Assembly: GCA_012845835.1 (NCBI GenBank)
Contig: JABAKD010000006.1
Location: forward strand, 5,510,318-5,574,317
Direction of reading: 5' to 3'
Origin: Undaria pinnatifida
Lineage: Eukaryota; Sar; Phaeophyceae; Laminariales; Alariaceae
DNA: 64,000 bases
Below, piece by piece: positions 1 through 11,800 of this stretch (positions within the stretch are counted from its first letter, which is position 1; each line of letters opens with the position of its first letter). Both the position numbers and the translations under genes were made by a program. The notes beneath the pieces are model-generated. The model had not been told where the DNA came from. It saw only the letters and a list, made by a program, of their open reading frames with translations, and made no database searches.

Positions 1-279
1 CGTTTCAGAGGTCACGTGGAAACGGTCCGAACCCTCGTGAAAGTAGGCGGCGCCAACGTAAACTACGAAACCCACTCCGGGAAAATACCCCTCATTAAGG
101 CCGCGCGGTGTGGCCGAACGGCCGTCGTGCGCGCTCTCACAGAGCTCCGCGCAGTGATCCCCTACAAGAACAGGCGCTCTCAAACGGCGGTGTGGTGGGC
201 CAAGAGGCTCGGTCATGAGGATTGCCTGGTGCCCATGACGAAGGACGTTAAGCCGGGCGACGCTGCGGCTCATGTCTAG
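1..279 (+). CDS. Ankyrin-repeat protein, 3' terminal exon (partial)
   Basis: Frame 1 is open from the first base to a TAG at 277-279. The residues read as the end of an ankyrin array: GHVETVRTL and GANVNYETHSGKIPLIKAA fit the helix-turn-helix/beta-turn pattern (G-H-x-x-x-V, then GxTPL-like turns), followed by a second, weaker unit GRTAVVRAL. A TTTCAG at bases 3-8 could be an intron acceptor, so the exon may start at base 9. Ankyrin repeats are protein-binding scaffolds; nothing here shows the partner or location. The 5' part lies outside the window, so domain order and total length are unknown. I am fairly sure of the family and cannot judge whether the gene is intact. Confidence 0.7.
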   Translation, partial: RFRGHVETVRTLVKVGGANVNYETHSGKIPLIKAARCGRTAVVRALTELRAVIPYKNRRSQTAVWWAKRLGHEDCLVPMTKDVKPGDAAAHV

Positions 280-585
280 CCCGATAGGTTGGTTTTGTAT
301 AAGTTATTACTATTATTAGTACTATTACTTTTGTCCGCTGACAATATAGCGTGGATGATCGTTCCGATATAAATCGAACACCCTTCGATAAAGCAGTAGC
401 ACCTCTCTTATGGCATTCTGGCAACCATTTCCCCATTTATTTCCTTTCCCCACGTCTTCTCATTCCATCTACGAACTACTTCCTTTCCCTACATATATCT
501 GTAGGTCTACTACCCTAATCCTCATCAACACTCCCACCCCCACATGTTGTGTTGTGCTTGCCACCCGACGAAACAGCCAAAAACA
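280..585. other. AT-rich flank, no gene seen
   Basis: Downstream flank of the ankyrin exon with short T/A-rich runs. No splice-supported exon, repeat or RNA gene is visible. Confidence 0.5.
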
Positions 586-712
586 ACGCGTTCTACCCAT
601 GATAGATAGGTAGCACTTTTTGCCTATTTTTTTTGTTTTCTTAACGACGGGTGTTAGGGTTAGGCTCCTTAACCCAAAATCCTCGGAATTTATCAGCTCT
701 TGTTCTGCATTT

Positions 713-768
<56 letters not shown>

Positions 769-976
769 GCTGTTGTTGTTGTTGTTGTTCTTGCTGCTGT
801 TGTTGGTGTTGCTGTTGTTGGTGTTGCTGTTGTTGGTGTTGCTGTTGTATACATAATACATAGGCCACGGAATTCTGTTCATCCGGTTGCGCTTTCAGTT
901 TACGCAAAACCGATTTTCAATAGGTTATGAGCCTCGGAAAAAAGAAGACGGCGCGCCTCTATCGCAGCGCGCGTCA
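586..976. mobile_element. M1 MITE-like element carrying a TTG microsatellite
   Basis: The left end (ACGCGTTCTACCCATGATAG) and the right end (CGCCTCTATCGCAGCGCGCG) are imperfect inverted copies of the M1 terminus CGCGTGCTACGATAGAGGTG. Inside are the M1 landmarks CTCCTTAACCCAAAATC and, near the other end, TAGGCCACGG and GCTTTCAGTTTACGC. The same landmarks recur at 26.4, 27.2, 39.5 and 40.2 kb. It has no coding capacity, so it is presumably a non-autonomous DNA element. Confidence 0.65.
713..846. repeat. (TTG)n microsatellite inside M1
   Basis: About 44 TTG units with TGC and TGG interruptions toward the 3' end. It sits at the site where other M1 copies have only TTTTCTTGTTTTGC-like sequence. 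Confidence 0.9.
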
Positions 977-2279
977 AACGCGCCGCCTCCATCGCAGGAT
1001 GCGCCCTAGGGGTAGCGCCTCCTTTGCTTTCTCGAAGCCAGCGAGACGCATGCCACGGTAGTTGCAGGTGGTGTGTCGTTTTTCTTGTCTGAGCCATTCC
1101 TGACTATTTGTCTTTTTATCGAAACTGAAAGATAACACAAACTCGTGGGCCTATGTATACATTTGACACAAAAAAGAACTTCGTGTTGCAAAACAAGAAT
1201 AATGTCAAGGAGCCCCGTCATTTCAGATTTTAGTGTTTCGTGAACCTCGAAACGCAGAGGGCGCACCCACCCATGGCACAATCGGCCGTGGGGTGGAGGG
1301 TCAGCAGCAGGTAGATAAGTGCGGTCATGGATACGTTATGTTGTCATGGATCCATGCCGCGGCACGACGTGAAGTGCGCTCGCCAGGAAGAAAGGCCGCT
1401 AATTAGGCCGAATATGATTCCATCATCAGCTCTAGGTATTATAGCAGTTTTTTAAGGGAAATCTCTCTGACTGACTATTACGAACGAGGTAACACTTATA
1501 GGCAAAACTATTCGTTGAATGTATGCTTGGATATGATACGGATATGATATGACGATTGAGAGTAGCAGGGTTTTCCCATGATAGGTTGGGGACATGGCCC
1601 CATGCGCGAAAAAAATTGAAGGCAAGAACCGGGGGGAAGAAGGGGCGACACCTGTGACCACGGTTTGTCCAGAAGCTGGAAAGTAGAAGTGCGAAGAAAT
1701 AAATATATATATACCCCCATTTAGGGTCCGCACAGGGTATTCTCTCTCATGCATGTGCCGGTAGAGAGGGAAATAAGTTCCTCCAGCGGTGCCAAACTAC
1801 GGGACAGAGAAAAAAAAACTAAATACGAAACGTACCGGGGACGGAAACTCCATAAACGATCAAAGCCGATTTATAAAAGAGGATAAAAGCATGAAAAAAT
1901 AAAACACGGAATAAACGGACACAGAAGAAATAAAAACACAAAAGTTAAAAAGTAGAGACAGTAAACTAGTCATAGAATAAAAGACCGATGGGCGCCGACT
2001 TCAATCGATAAAGCGGTTATATGCCCATACTAAGCAACTACAAAATTGGCTGCATATCGTAAGCACAAATAGCAAGGACTGCGAGGTATCGGTAGTTTCC
2101 TCGCAAGAGCACTCACACAACAGGGGCTGCCAATAGCAAAAGTCATCGCTGCATGGCGTATACCGGGTATGAATGCCCCTCCTCCCCCTCCCTCCATCTC
2201 CGACACTTGGCATTGTTCGCATTGATTGTTGTATAAACAATCTTCGCTTCTTCATGGACGATGATGCAGGACTCTCGAA
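977..2279. other. Intergenic; one M1 fragment, no gene supported
   Basis: Positions about 1,130-1,270 hold a reverse M1 fragment (AGGAGCCCCGTCATTTCAG). The rest is A-rich (1,800-1,980) or unplaced sequence with no splice-supported exon. Confidence 0.45.
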
Positions 2280-2700
2280 GACAACAAGCCACACCCCTGC
2301 AACTCTAACAAAGCGGAGCTGACATACGCAAAAACCGAAATAAGACAAGACGAACCTTTCGAAGATGAACGGCGTAAACCAAAAGTCTGAACGCCGCCCT
2401 CCCCCCTCCCTCCCTCCCCCCTCCCGAACACTATAGGTGCCCCCGCAACAGCAACAACAAAGAGCTGATATGCAAGCAGACCAAAACAAGACAAGACGAG
2501 CAAGTCAACGCGGTATGGCGTACCCCCGCAACAGCAACAACAAAAAGCTGACATACAAGCAGACCGAAACAAGACAAGACGAACAAGCCAACGCGGTATG
2601 GCGTAAACAAAAAGTCTGACCCCCCCCCCCCCCCCCTCCAACCGTCCCTATCACCCCCCTCCCGAACGCTACAGGTTTTCCTCCGACTGCAACAAACTAG
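2280..2700. repeat. Tandem repeat array, ~83-bp core units
   Basis: Three related units start near 2,290, 2,437 and 2,522. Each has CGCAACAGCAACAACAAA (degenerate in the first), then GACATACAAGCAGACC and an ACAAGACAAGACGAACAA block, ending GCGGTATGGCGTA. Between them are CCCTCC-rich spacers and a C run at about 2,620-2,637. Long open frames on the minus strand arise from the periodicity and are not genes. Confidence 0.7.
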
Positions 2701-3149
2701 CTTGCGCAGCGCCATTGATTAGGTAGCCGAGTAACTTGGCACACGACACACACTATGCATCGAAGTGTGGTGGGCTTAATCTTCGTTTCACCCGTCTGTC
2801 GTTGTTGGGGGCCCCCCCCCCCCCCCCCCCCGGTTGGCAACGACGCTGTAAAACACGCTTCTCACTACATGAGCTAGGCCACGAGGGTACCGTCTTGTTT
2901 TTCTCGTTCTTATGTTCAGGTGGTAGCCGCGATGGTGGCCCACTTAGATCCTATTGCACAGAGTGGAGAAATAAACTCCGCGCAAGGGGGACGATATCAC
3001 GCAGTGGGTATAAGGTAAGGCACCCACGAGACGGACACTTACATAGTATCCCCGTTGCTGTCTCTGGAAGTGGCCACACCAGAACAAATAAATCTATCCG
3101 AAGCTGCCATCTGATATGCCAGAAAGTACGCACAAGATGCGGAAGTCCG
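2701..3149. other. No gene seen; long C homopolymer
   Basis: Contains a C run of about 20 at 2,811-2,832. No supported exon or recognised repeat. Confidence 0.4.
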
Positions 3150-3340
3150 CCTCACAGGCGCTTCTCAGTAGGACGCAGCTCATCCTTCATGCGACCCGCG
3201 GGGCACCTTACGGCGTCGTCTGCCTGCCAGGGAACACCCGGCGTGCTCCATCCCGGCAATATAGGGATGCGAGGGTCAATGATCTTAAGACTACGGCTAT
3301 GAATGAAACGAGTACCCCCCCCCCCGCCCTTCCCCAACAA
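3150..3340 (+). pseudogene. LINE 3'-end fragment
   Basis: Reverse-complement relative of the LINE 3' ends at 22.2-22.3 and 25.3-25.5 kb. It shares CCCGGCGTGCTCCATCCCGG-like sequence, the GGGATGCGAGGGTC block and a terminal C run. Only the terminal region is present, with no reverse transcriptase. Confidence 0.55.
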
Positions 3341-3549
3341 AAAAAGATACAGCGTCGGTATCCTTTCAGCAACTGCAGAGGTCATTCCGTACCAATTCCC
3401 AGCAGCTACCCCCAACATGTTGATGCAGATGCCAATGGGTTAGCGGCATCGTTTTCCCACATAAAACCCAAGAACTTCCCCTCCAAAAACCCTCGTGTGC
3501 AGGGCCGAAGTGGTGAACGGTATCCGCGGCCAAACCGTCGTCGTGGGTG

Positions 3550-4060
3550 TTAGAGCGCAGAAAGGCGACAATAGCCAAAGCCGCGAAAAAACAAATGCAC
3601 GCGGGCGCAAGGTAGCGCGTCGCGCGGCACCCTGAAACAATACCGTGTCAGCGCCAGAACCGGCAACCCCGGCAGAGAAAAGCCAAGGACACATATGAAC
3701 CACCTTGGGACCATGCAAACAGCGCGGCAATAGAGAGCGTGGCTGAAACAAGACTCACACACATGTCTGCATGTCATAGCCCCGCCTGCTTTATCCTCCC
3801 CCTACACGTACAAGACAACGCCGGTATTGGCAAACGAGGCCGACTAAAAAATCGCGGGCCATATGTACCATTGATGTATCCTGAAAACGGCGTGGCAATA
3901 GACGGCGCGTTGATTGAAAACAAAACACGCAGGCCTCTCTGTATTGATGCCACACCGTCGCGCGCCCCTTCTTTCTAAAAGTATGCGATACTAGCACCGC
4001 TACCTGCACCCGCGGGCATGCGACCTTGGACACCATACCGCGGCAATCAATCCTGCTCGA
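3550..4060. repeat. Degenerate tandem repeat, ~165-bp spacing
   Basis: GCGGCAATAGAGAGCG-type blocks recur near 3,565, 3,728, 3,892 and 4,040, each followed by a GAAAACAAAACAC-like stretch. Strongly diverged. Confidence 0.4.
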
Positions 4061-4914
4061 ATTCCAAGTGTGCGTTCCCAAAAACGTGGCGGCGGTAAGT
4101 AGCATCGTGTTATCATTTCACACGCTTGCCGTCCGAGAAAATGCGGCGTGAGTGTGAATCACAAACTTTTACCATGCCCCACGTCTTGTAAGTCGTGCAA
4201 AAGGGCAACCTTTATTCCCTTCGCCCGATCTCTTGGTTGCGGGTATAATCCAGCAAGTTGAGATCCAGCTTCCTCCAGCACGGACCCTCTTCGCCTCGAG
4301 GTTGGTCGCGTGCCCATGCAGACTCAAATGCCTGGCTCGGCCTAAAGAAAACACCCAAATGCCTGGCTTGGCTAGCCACTCCGGGGACTACCTCATGTCT
4401 GCCCACGTTATCAGCAAGAGGGCCAACCCGTTTCGTTTTCGCTCGGCGTGCCTTCGCTAGCCTGCACGCGACGAGCTACACCCGAGACTGGTCCTAGGGT
4501 GCTCGTTTACCTTCCCTGCAATCCTCTACGACCCTCGCTCCCGACACAGAATGCTTCATTCCCTCTATAAAACAAGAGTAACATCACTTTGTTACTTTGG
4601 TTCTTGCGTAGGCAGACAAACTTATCCGTTAACGTTTCATAGCGCCGCCCTCCTCCTGTGAACCCCTTCGGGGGCCATGTACTATGATACCAGGTATCAT
4701 ACAGCGACAAAACAAGGTGAAAAACGCTTTCTTATCAAAGCGCGAGCATGCAGCACACACGGCAGTGCAGGCCGTGCGCGAGTCATACGACCACTAGAAA
4801 TTGGAGTACGACAAACAGTAAAATCGTCGTCGCACAATCTACCAGCCCACATTGTTTCGTGTGAAGGACGCTGCAATCGTCAGTTCATTTATCATTTTTC
4901 GTTTTTCCCAGGGC
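4061..4914. other. No gene seen
   Basis: Mixed-composition sequence. Open frames here overlap on both strands without splice signals or recognisable motifs. Confidence 0.4.
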
Positions 4915-5130
4915 TTTTCGCTGGTCAGATCCCTTCTCGCGGGTCGGATCGCGGCAGGGTGACCCGGGCCGACCCATACTATTGAAAAACCTCCTCACGC
5001 GACCCCGCTTGACCCGTGGGAGTTCCGACACCTCCCGACCCGACCCGACTCGATCCGGGATAACTAAAAATCCCCCTGACCACACCCGCGGGCCGGGTCA
5101 TGACCCGTGAAAACCCTTGATTTTTCCCCT
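4915..5130. repeat. GGGTCGGGTC-type dispersed repeat
   Basis: Dense in GACCCGACCCGACTCG and GCGGGCCGGGTCATG words. Related blocks occur at 9,240-9,480 and 20,215-20,360. Confidence 0.6.
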
Positions 5131-5299
5131 CTGAAGCCACAAAAGGGTTCACAACGGCCAAGGTGTCTAGTGCACCGACGCGGCCACCTTTAGCTAACAG
5201 TCCAAATCCAAGCCGTTTGTCACTGTAGCTTTTATTCCAATTTCCAGTGGTTTTGTCCAACAACAAAAAAACGTAGGTGCGCCGTTTTTAACCCATTTC

Positions 5300-6195
5300 C
5301 AAGTCCTAAGATCATCCTAGTCTAATTCCAAGTGTTTAGTCCCCATATTGGGAGCGCGGTGCTAAAAAGGTTACGGGGTTTCAACTTTTTGTCCTACCGC
5401 GAAAAAAAAACACCTCTAATTCCGAGTGGTTTGTCGCCCAAAACGTTGATGGAGTTTCTTGCGGAGTTCGCCATTTTTTCTCCTGCTGTAAAACACAAGA
5501 ATACTCTACTTCAGACAGAAGTTTGTTCCCGAAACGTCGGTACAGTTCTGAACGATCAATCCCACTCTAATTCCAAGTAGTGCGTCACCCCAAAACGAGA
5601 GGTGCCCCTTTGAAGGAGGCGAAATTTGCGCTGTGCCAGATATATCATAGCACCGTCCTGCTACTCCAAACAGAGCAGGGAAGCCAAATTTGTTGTGGAC
5701 CGCCGCCGCCACCGCCCCTACCGTAGCCAAGCAAAAATAGCACCAGAGTGGGCAGCAGCTCCTGCCCCAACAACGAAGATGATATTGTACAAAATCCAAT
5801 TCAATTTTGAAGCAGCTTCCCCCCCCCCAAAAGCAAGGAGACGTGCCTCAACAATTCTCCACTCGTGTCAAGTAGTGTGTCTCCAAAGCACGTGTCCAGC
5901 TCTGGACCAATGCCACAAAAATTCCAAGCAGTTTGTCCCCCCAAAAAACCGGGGACAGTTCTGGACAATCCTACTCTAATTCCGAGTAGTTTGTCCCCCC
6001 AAAAAACAGGGTCCAGTTCTGGACAATCCTGCTCAAAATCCAAGGAATTTTTCCCCCATAAGCAGGGGACAGTTATGAAAATCCTATTCAATTCACAAGC
6101 ACTTCGTCGCGAAAACATCGGGGTGCAGTTTTCAAGGGTTAGGCTATACCCCTTTCCCATAGCAAAAACACAAATCTACAAGTAGTTTTGTCCCC
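5300..6195. repeat. Array of ~60-bp units (CTAATTCCAAGTAGTTTGTC)
   Basis: Repeated words TCTAATTCCAAGTAGTTTGT and ACAGTTCTGGACAATCCTGC alternate at about 5,320, 5,415, 5,565, 5,925 and 5,980-6,040. The unit resembles the reverse complement of the M4 85-bp unit. A similar short array lies at 8,280-8,630. Confidence 0.65.
5670..5760 (-). pseudogene. Copy of the SGNH-gene C-terminal hydrophobic segment
   Basis: Minus-strand reading CLATVGAVAAAVH matches [13 protein letters not shown] in the last SGNH exon at 8,700-8,740. It lacks the upstream catalytic part and lies inside the 60-bp array, so it is a displaced fragment. Confidence 0.4.
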
Positions 6196-7080
6196 CAAAA
6201 ATGGCGGCGGCAGATGACACAACCCTGCTGTTATACCATATAACACACTACATAATCCCCCCCCCCCCCCCGACGAATTCCAAGCTGATTGCCTCGATAT
6301 CGGGCAGAGTGCACACCTCGAGCGAGGCGTTTACGGAAAGTATCTCGACGATATTTTCCCAGCGCAGTCGTTTTCGTTGTGTGCGAGCCCCCCTGGTTGT
6401 GAGGAGAATCGGCCACCACGCAATCTGTGCGTGCTGTCTTCACATCAAGCCGTTCTTTCTACCCAACAACATCAGTACACCCACAGTGTCCGTGCTGATT
6501 CTTCATTCCCGAAGAGATACAGACTCTGTGGTCATAGACAGTGAGAGAGAAAGGCAAAAACAACCGCACTCAGGTGAAACGCTAGCGTACCGGGTACTAC
6601 CTGCAACCCATCTTGTTCACCCTTTCACTGTAGCACCGCACTCTGGGCATGGGTACAAAACACTTGGATTGGGACTAGGATATTTTTTTAGGAGTTGGAA
6701 TCGGGATAATATGGAGCGCGTCATGTTGCGTTTTATACGATCAGACGCATTGCTACCATAAATACACCAGGGGATTAAACCACTTCCAACTCCCCCCTAA
6801 AAATATCTTTGTAGTCTAAATCCAAGTGTTTTGTTCCCAAGTCGGGAGTGCGGTGCTAAAATAGTTAACTACCGTATACCCCCCCCCGACCTAAGATATA
6901 ATCACCCGTTTTGACTAACATTAGTACGTCGAAGGTGCTTATATGCCCGGCCAGAGTGGTAGCGCGCAAGACAGCACACCCCCGGGATTATATAGCCTTG
7001 AAGCCTGATTTTCTCGACAACGGCGAGAGCGCAAACCCCGAGCGAGGCGTTTACGGAAGGATCTCGACGACAGTTATCCC
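6196..7080. other. Repeat fragments, no gene supported
   Basis: Blocks at about 6,630-6,770 and 6,780-6,870 belong to a dispersed unit with TTAGCACCGCAGTCCCGAC and ACAAAACACTTGGA-like words, also seen at 19,945-20,030 and 53,510-53,600. An open frame across 6,201-6,761 runs through these repeats and is not credible. Confidence 0.5.
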
Positions 7081-7084
7081 CCAC

Positions 7085-7225
7085 TCTAAGGGTGCAGCAG
7101 GTTCTAAGAATATTCTGAGGGAGCTCCTACCATGAGGAGCTAGCTCAACATCTCACCCGAAAGATGACTTGGAAGGCATTCGTTCGCGCAACCCGACTAA
7201 CGTTGCTAGTCCTCAAACAGGTGGA
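7085..7225. mobile_element. M3 element fragment
   Basis: Contains GGTGCAGCAGGTTCTAAG and CATGAGGAGCTAGCTCAAC followed by a TCACCCGAAAGATGACTT block, as in the M3 copies at 24.5 kb and, in part, 23.4 and 63.4 kb. Confidence 0.5.
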
Positions 7226-7249
7226 CTCGTAAAATTATCGTCATGCTAG

Positions 7250-7545
7250 ACCAACGCTACCAACGACAGGGGGCTGTTTCCCTTTTGGGGCCTATCTTTG
7301 CAGTGGCGGCCCGGAGTCACTTGCGCGAGTGACCCCCCCCCCCTTGCTCCTTCGCGGGCTTAAGCCTTCGTGCTATTAGGAGTGTTGCGATGCGAATCCT
7401 CAAAGCAACAGTTAGCTACGCTGCGCCAAGCATACGCTATCGCCTAAACTCAGTTTCTGTCAGTGATGGGCAGGGTCACTTCTTGCGAGTGGCTCAACCA
7501 AATCCCTAGACGAGCAAAAGGAGGTCCCCTCCCTACCGCAGCCTT
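7250..7545. mobile_element. M2 MITE-like element
   Basis: Carries the M2 landmarks GGAGTCACTTGCGCGAGTGAC and a CTGCGCCAAG block, and ends at CCCTCCCTACCGCAGCC. Compare the cleanly bounded copy at 36,822-37,090. Confidence 0.55.
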
Positions 7546-7624
7546 CGTCGCTGACCGACCACCCGCAGTTCCACGATTGAGGAGCTCAACCGGCCAGAGA
7601 CAACAGTTAACCCAAAGAAGATCA

Positions 7625-7960
7625 AGGCTACGGTTTTTGTAGTATCACAACGTACCCCTCAATTTTCACCACCGGGTATGAGCTATCATACTAGCATACT
7701 CGCGCGAGTGAGTCTGCACCTCACTTGGGACAACAACACCTTCTTCGGCGATTTTTGCCTGGTGCAGCGTAGCTAACCATCCCTTTCCAGACTAATATCG
7801 AGAATGTTAAAACAGCAAAGCGAAAGCCTTGTGACCGCAAGGAACGGGGGGGGGGGGTCACTCTCGCGCGAGTGACACCGAGCCACTGAAAAAAAAGTGG
7901 CCAAAAGTGGCCAAAAGGGGGTAAAACAGCATAACCCCCTACCGTACAATCGGTCAGAAG
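7625..7960. mobile_element. M2 MITE-like element, opposite orientation
   Basis: Starts AAGGCTACGG and ends CCCCCTACCGTA, with internal GGTGCAGCGTAGCTAACCAT and CTCTCGCGCGAGTGAC. Orientation is reversed relative to the 7.3-kb copy. Confidence 0.55.
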
Positions 7961-8139
7961 TGCATCCCTTACAGAGGGATGACTCACGAGGTCTTTCCTA
8001 AGCCGCTGCCTTCGCCCTGGGTGCCCTTGTAAAGGACAAAATCGATTATGAAATTCCCCCAGGGGGGGGGGGGGGTCATCTTGCGTTTAACACGAACTCA
8101 CGAATATGGTACCTGGTAAGAATCACGAAAAATCTATAA

Positions 8140-8265
8140 CGCCGCCCTCCTCCTCCTCCTCCTCCTAATAACAACCAAGGCCAAAAGTGTAGTGGACGGT
8201 CGCCGCCGCCGCGCCTACCGTAGCCAAGCACAGCACAAGAGAGGAAAAAAGCCACGGCATGCCCA
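8140..8265 (-). pseudogene. Decayed copy of SGNH C-terminal segment
   Basis: The minus strand reads [19 protein letters not shown], closely matching the hydrophobic tail in the terminal exon. No catalytic part is present. One of two copies just downstream of the gene's last exon. Confidence 0.5.
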
Positions 8266-8279
8266 ACACGACGGTTCTG

Positions 8280-8630
8280 TTAAAAGAAAACGCTACTCCA
8301 CTTCCAAGTAGTTTCTCCGCATCACGTCGGTACACTTCTGAGCAATCTCACCTATAGTTCCAAAGTTTGCCGCGAAAACGTGTTCTCAAGGGGTCCAACT
8401 AGCGCTAAGCCGTCGCCATCCTCCTCCTAACAGAGGCCAAAACGTGTAGCGGACGGTCGCTGCCGCCGCGCCTACTGCAGCCAAGCATAACACAAGAGAG
8501 AAAATAGCGACGGCGTGCCCAACACAAGGGTGCCATGAAAAACAATCCTGCCCCAATAACCAAGCAGTTTCTCTCCAAGACGTCGGTACAGTTCTCGACA
8601 ATCCTGCTCTAGTTTCAAGTAGTTTGCCCC
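8280..8630. repeat. Short array of ~60-bp units with a second decayed tail copy
   Basis: CTTCCAAGTAGTTTCTCCGC and GTCGGTACAGTTCTCGACAA type words recur. At 8,400-8,515 the minus strand again reads LVLCLAAVGAAAATVRYTF, another copy of the SGNH gene's hydrophobic tail. Confidence 0.55.
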
Positions 8631-8662
8631 GAAAACATGTTTCTCAACGGGTCCAACTAGCG

Positions 8663-8894
8663 CTATGGCACCGTCCTCCTCCTCCTGACAAAGGCCAAAG
8701 TGTAGCGGGCGGTCGCCGCCGCCGCGCCGACCGTAACCAAGCACAGCGCAAGAGAGGAAAGCAGCCACTGCGCCCTTCCCCCCCCCCCGGTAGCTCCCGC
8801 TGCTCTCAGGCTTTCTCGCCGTTCTCGGCGCAACGCAGTCGTAAGCTCGGACAAGAAGGCGTTCAGCTCCATCGGAATCATAGGTGGGTAGTGC
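8663..8894 (-). CDS. SGNH gene exon 7, stop (catalytic His and C-terminal hydrophobic segment)
   Basis: Acceptor CCGCACCAAAG/G, then [20 protein letters not shown], a basic stretch RRERRESLR, a Gly-rich turn, and the hydrophobic [20 protein letters not shown] before FVRRRRTVP and TAG at 8,663. 232 nt = 1 + 77 codons. The first residue is the catalytic His of DGRH. The tail could be a transmembrane anchor. Confidence 0.65.
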
Positions 8895-11800
8895 CTTTGG
8901 TGCGGGCGGGGGGTGGCGGTGGGGGGGGGGGAATGGGGGTAGAGGGAAGGGTTTTTACAAGCAGATAGGTAATATCACAAGAATTGATAGTTGGTCAAAC
9001 CCGTTGGGGATCTCAGTGGCGGCGACGGTAGCGATTAGTGTCCTCCCGGGATACCGTAGCCGTGGGCGAAACTCTCTTCTGGACGCCCAGCGCTAAACGG
9101 AAGAAAAAAGGGGCAACGCTTGGCAGAGGGCCATAGGAGAGATAGCACTGCTTAATGAAAAGGGCTTTCGACTTAATCGATGTCGGAACGGCCATCATCT
9201 ACGCCATACTGTCGGAGGGCAAAAGTAACTTGACTGTTGACGGCTCATGGGCTGTGCACGGGTCATGGGCTGTGCACGGGTCATGGTCTGGCCCACGGGT
9301 CGGGTCAGGCGATGTTACAAAAACCTCGCGGGTCGAGTCGGCTCCGGTCGGGAGGTGTTCGAAAACCTCACGGGTCGGGTCAGACCGGGTAAGGAGGTTT
9401 TCAAGTATCACGCACGTCGGGCCGGGTCAAACTGATCCGATTCGACCCTCGAGGAGTGATCCCACCCGTGAAAAAGCTCCCACTGCTGAAAAAACTCTTC
9501 AAAATAATTATCACGAATTGATCGAAAACGAGTCGACGCCTTTACAACTCGAATCCCTTTTTTTGGCACAAACCAGTTGGAATTTGTATGGGGACGGGGT
9601 TTGGGGTTCGAAAGCGGTTAATACATTCTGGGGGAGGCTAATCAAAAACGCGTTGATACATCAGGGGGGCTAATGAAAAAAATGATCAAAAAGGCGTTCA
9701 GCTCCACTGGAATCATCGGTGGATATTGCCTAACATAGGTGGGGAGGGGGGAGGGGGGGGCTAGATGGAAGGATGTTTTATCAGCAACTGTCTAAACGAA
9801 GGGGAAATACTCCAGTTGTACCAAGTTGATAATTGCCGTGGAGGGCTACCTATAGTGCCGGTTGAATAGTGCCGCTACCCTCTCAACTGCCGGCGAAATC
9901 GCTTGGCATGATTGGAACTCTACAGTATCTATCTCCAGTAACTCCAGTCCAAACAGTGCGGTTGCCCTGAATAGTGCCGGCGTATTGGGCTGGCACATAC
10001 CGGGACTAATTTACAATACTTATTTACTATTTTATCATCACTCTTACGTCATTACGTCATCCCAGGACACGGGGTGCACTTTTTGGGGCAAACGTTTCTG
10101 ATAACGTTACTGATAATGTTACTGTTGACCTCCTCAGGTATGGAACCAAAGATTGGCATCATAATTTTACCAGAATATGTTCTTTTTAGGACTAGCGCAA
10201 AGAAACACGTTGGTCGGGTTGCGCGAACGAATGTCTCCGAAGTCACGTTTCAGGTGAGCTCAAGAGCTTCTCATGTAAAGATCTCAGCAACTTCTTAGAA
10301 TTGTGAGATCAAGAGCTTCTCATGTAAAGATCTCAGAAACATCTTAGAACTGTGAGATCAAGAGCTTCTCACGTAAAGATCTCAGAAACTTGTTAGAATT
10401 GTGAGATCAAGAGCTTCTCATGTAAATATCTCAGAAACTTGTTAGAATTGTGAGATGAAGAGCTTCTCATGTAAAGATCTTAGAAACTTCTTAGAATTGT
10501 GAGATCAAGAGCTTCTCATGTAAAGATCTCAGAAACTTCTTAGAACTGTGATATCAAGAGCTTCTCATGTAAAGATCTTGAAAAAACTTCTTAGAATCTG
10601 CAGCATTTCTACCGTGGGATGACTCTTTTTCTTCCCAGCTCAACTCGTCAGACGTTTTACGCTGATGGACGAGCCGCGGTTAAAGGTGTCATCCCTCCCC
10701 CCGCCCCCCCGGTACGTGCCGTCATGTTTTCCGCATATAGGGTTAATTCACCACCCCCCCTGCTTGTCCGTTTGCGTCGATTTTTTTTACTACTAGGAGC
10801 TCCCCATTGTAGCCAATACATACAAAGAGTACTAAATTCAGCCACTTTATAACGTCTACACGCGATGGAGACGAAAAAACACAAATTCCGATCATTATTT
10901 AAACAGAAAACTTCCAAAACACGTCAGCTGTGAGTTCGATGAATTCAGGGTCGATACTCATCTTCGCAAGCTGCGCGATATACACCGGCCCCGCTCGTTT
11001 TTCCTACGGATGTTTTGTCCGGCTGGACATCACCAGCAAGCTGCTACAGCTGCTACTACACGCACTTCATCCCCGGGAAGTAAACTGTTGTTTTTGGCGT
11101 CGATATTGTGGTACTGTAAGCACCCGCCCCCCCCCTACGACACAGTTAGCGAGTACCCCGATCAAAGAGCAGAGCGTGATAAGCCGAAACAGCCGCTCTT
11201 AACTACGCAATGCCCTCACCTGTATTGGGAAATATAAAGCTTTTGGTATAGAGGGACATGCCGACCTGACCGCTCTCAACTCCCGAATGCTCTCATCGTG
11301 GGATCTCTCAAATCGGGTACCCACAGTACAACGCCCCAAATTTAATAAATTAATTCTAATTCAAGAGATGTGTCGTTTTTCCGCCGTCGAAGAAGAGGAT
11401 ATGTATATATGTATATATATATATCGGGGGGGTGCCGGACAGCAAAATGCGGTGATGAACGCAAACTGCAAGGCGTTTAGTGTGGACTACGTATGCAGGT
11501 CGTGCGTACGCCCTCTCTCGGCGAAAGGTCGTCGTAAACTCAGACCAAAAAAAAGGCGTCCCGCTCTGGACGCCGGCATCATCGGTAGGTAGTTTCCTTA
11601 TAAACGGAAGAGTGTTAGAAAAAAAGAAAAACTGCTGTATTCATTCAGGGGGGCGTGGGGTGTACTCGTTTCATGCGCAGCCGAAGTCTTATGACCATAT
11701 ACGTAGATAATAGGGGAGCGGGGGGGGGGGTACTCATTTGTCTACCGTTGATCACGCATCCCTCTCGAGACGGAGACGGAGCACCGTTCCTGTTCCTAAC

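Noticed and set aside
469-930. Poly-Gln, poly-Leu and poly-Cys frames at 0.47-0.93 kb
   Set aside because: They are readings of the TTG microsatellite inside M1 and are open in all frames; no splice or start context.
6201-6761. 186-codon plus-strand frame
   Set aside because: Runs through dispersed repeat units and a C run; no motif.
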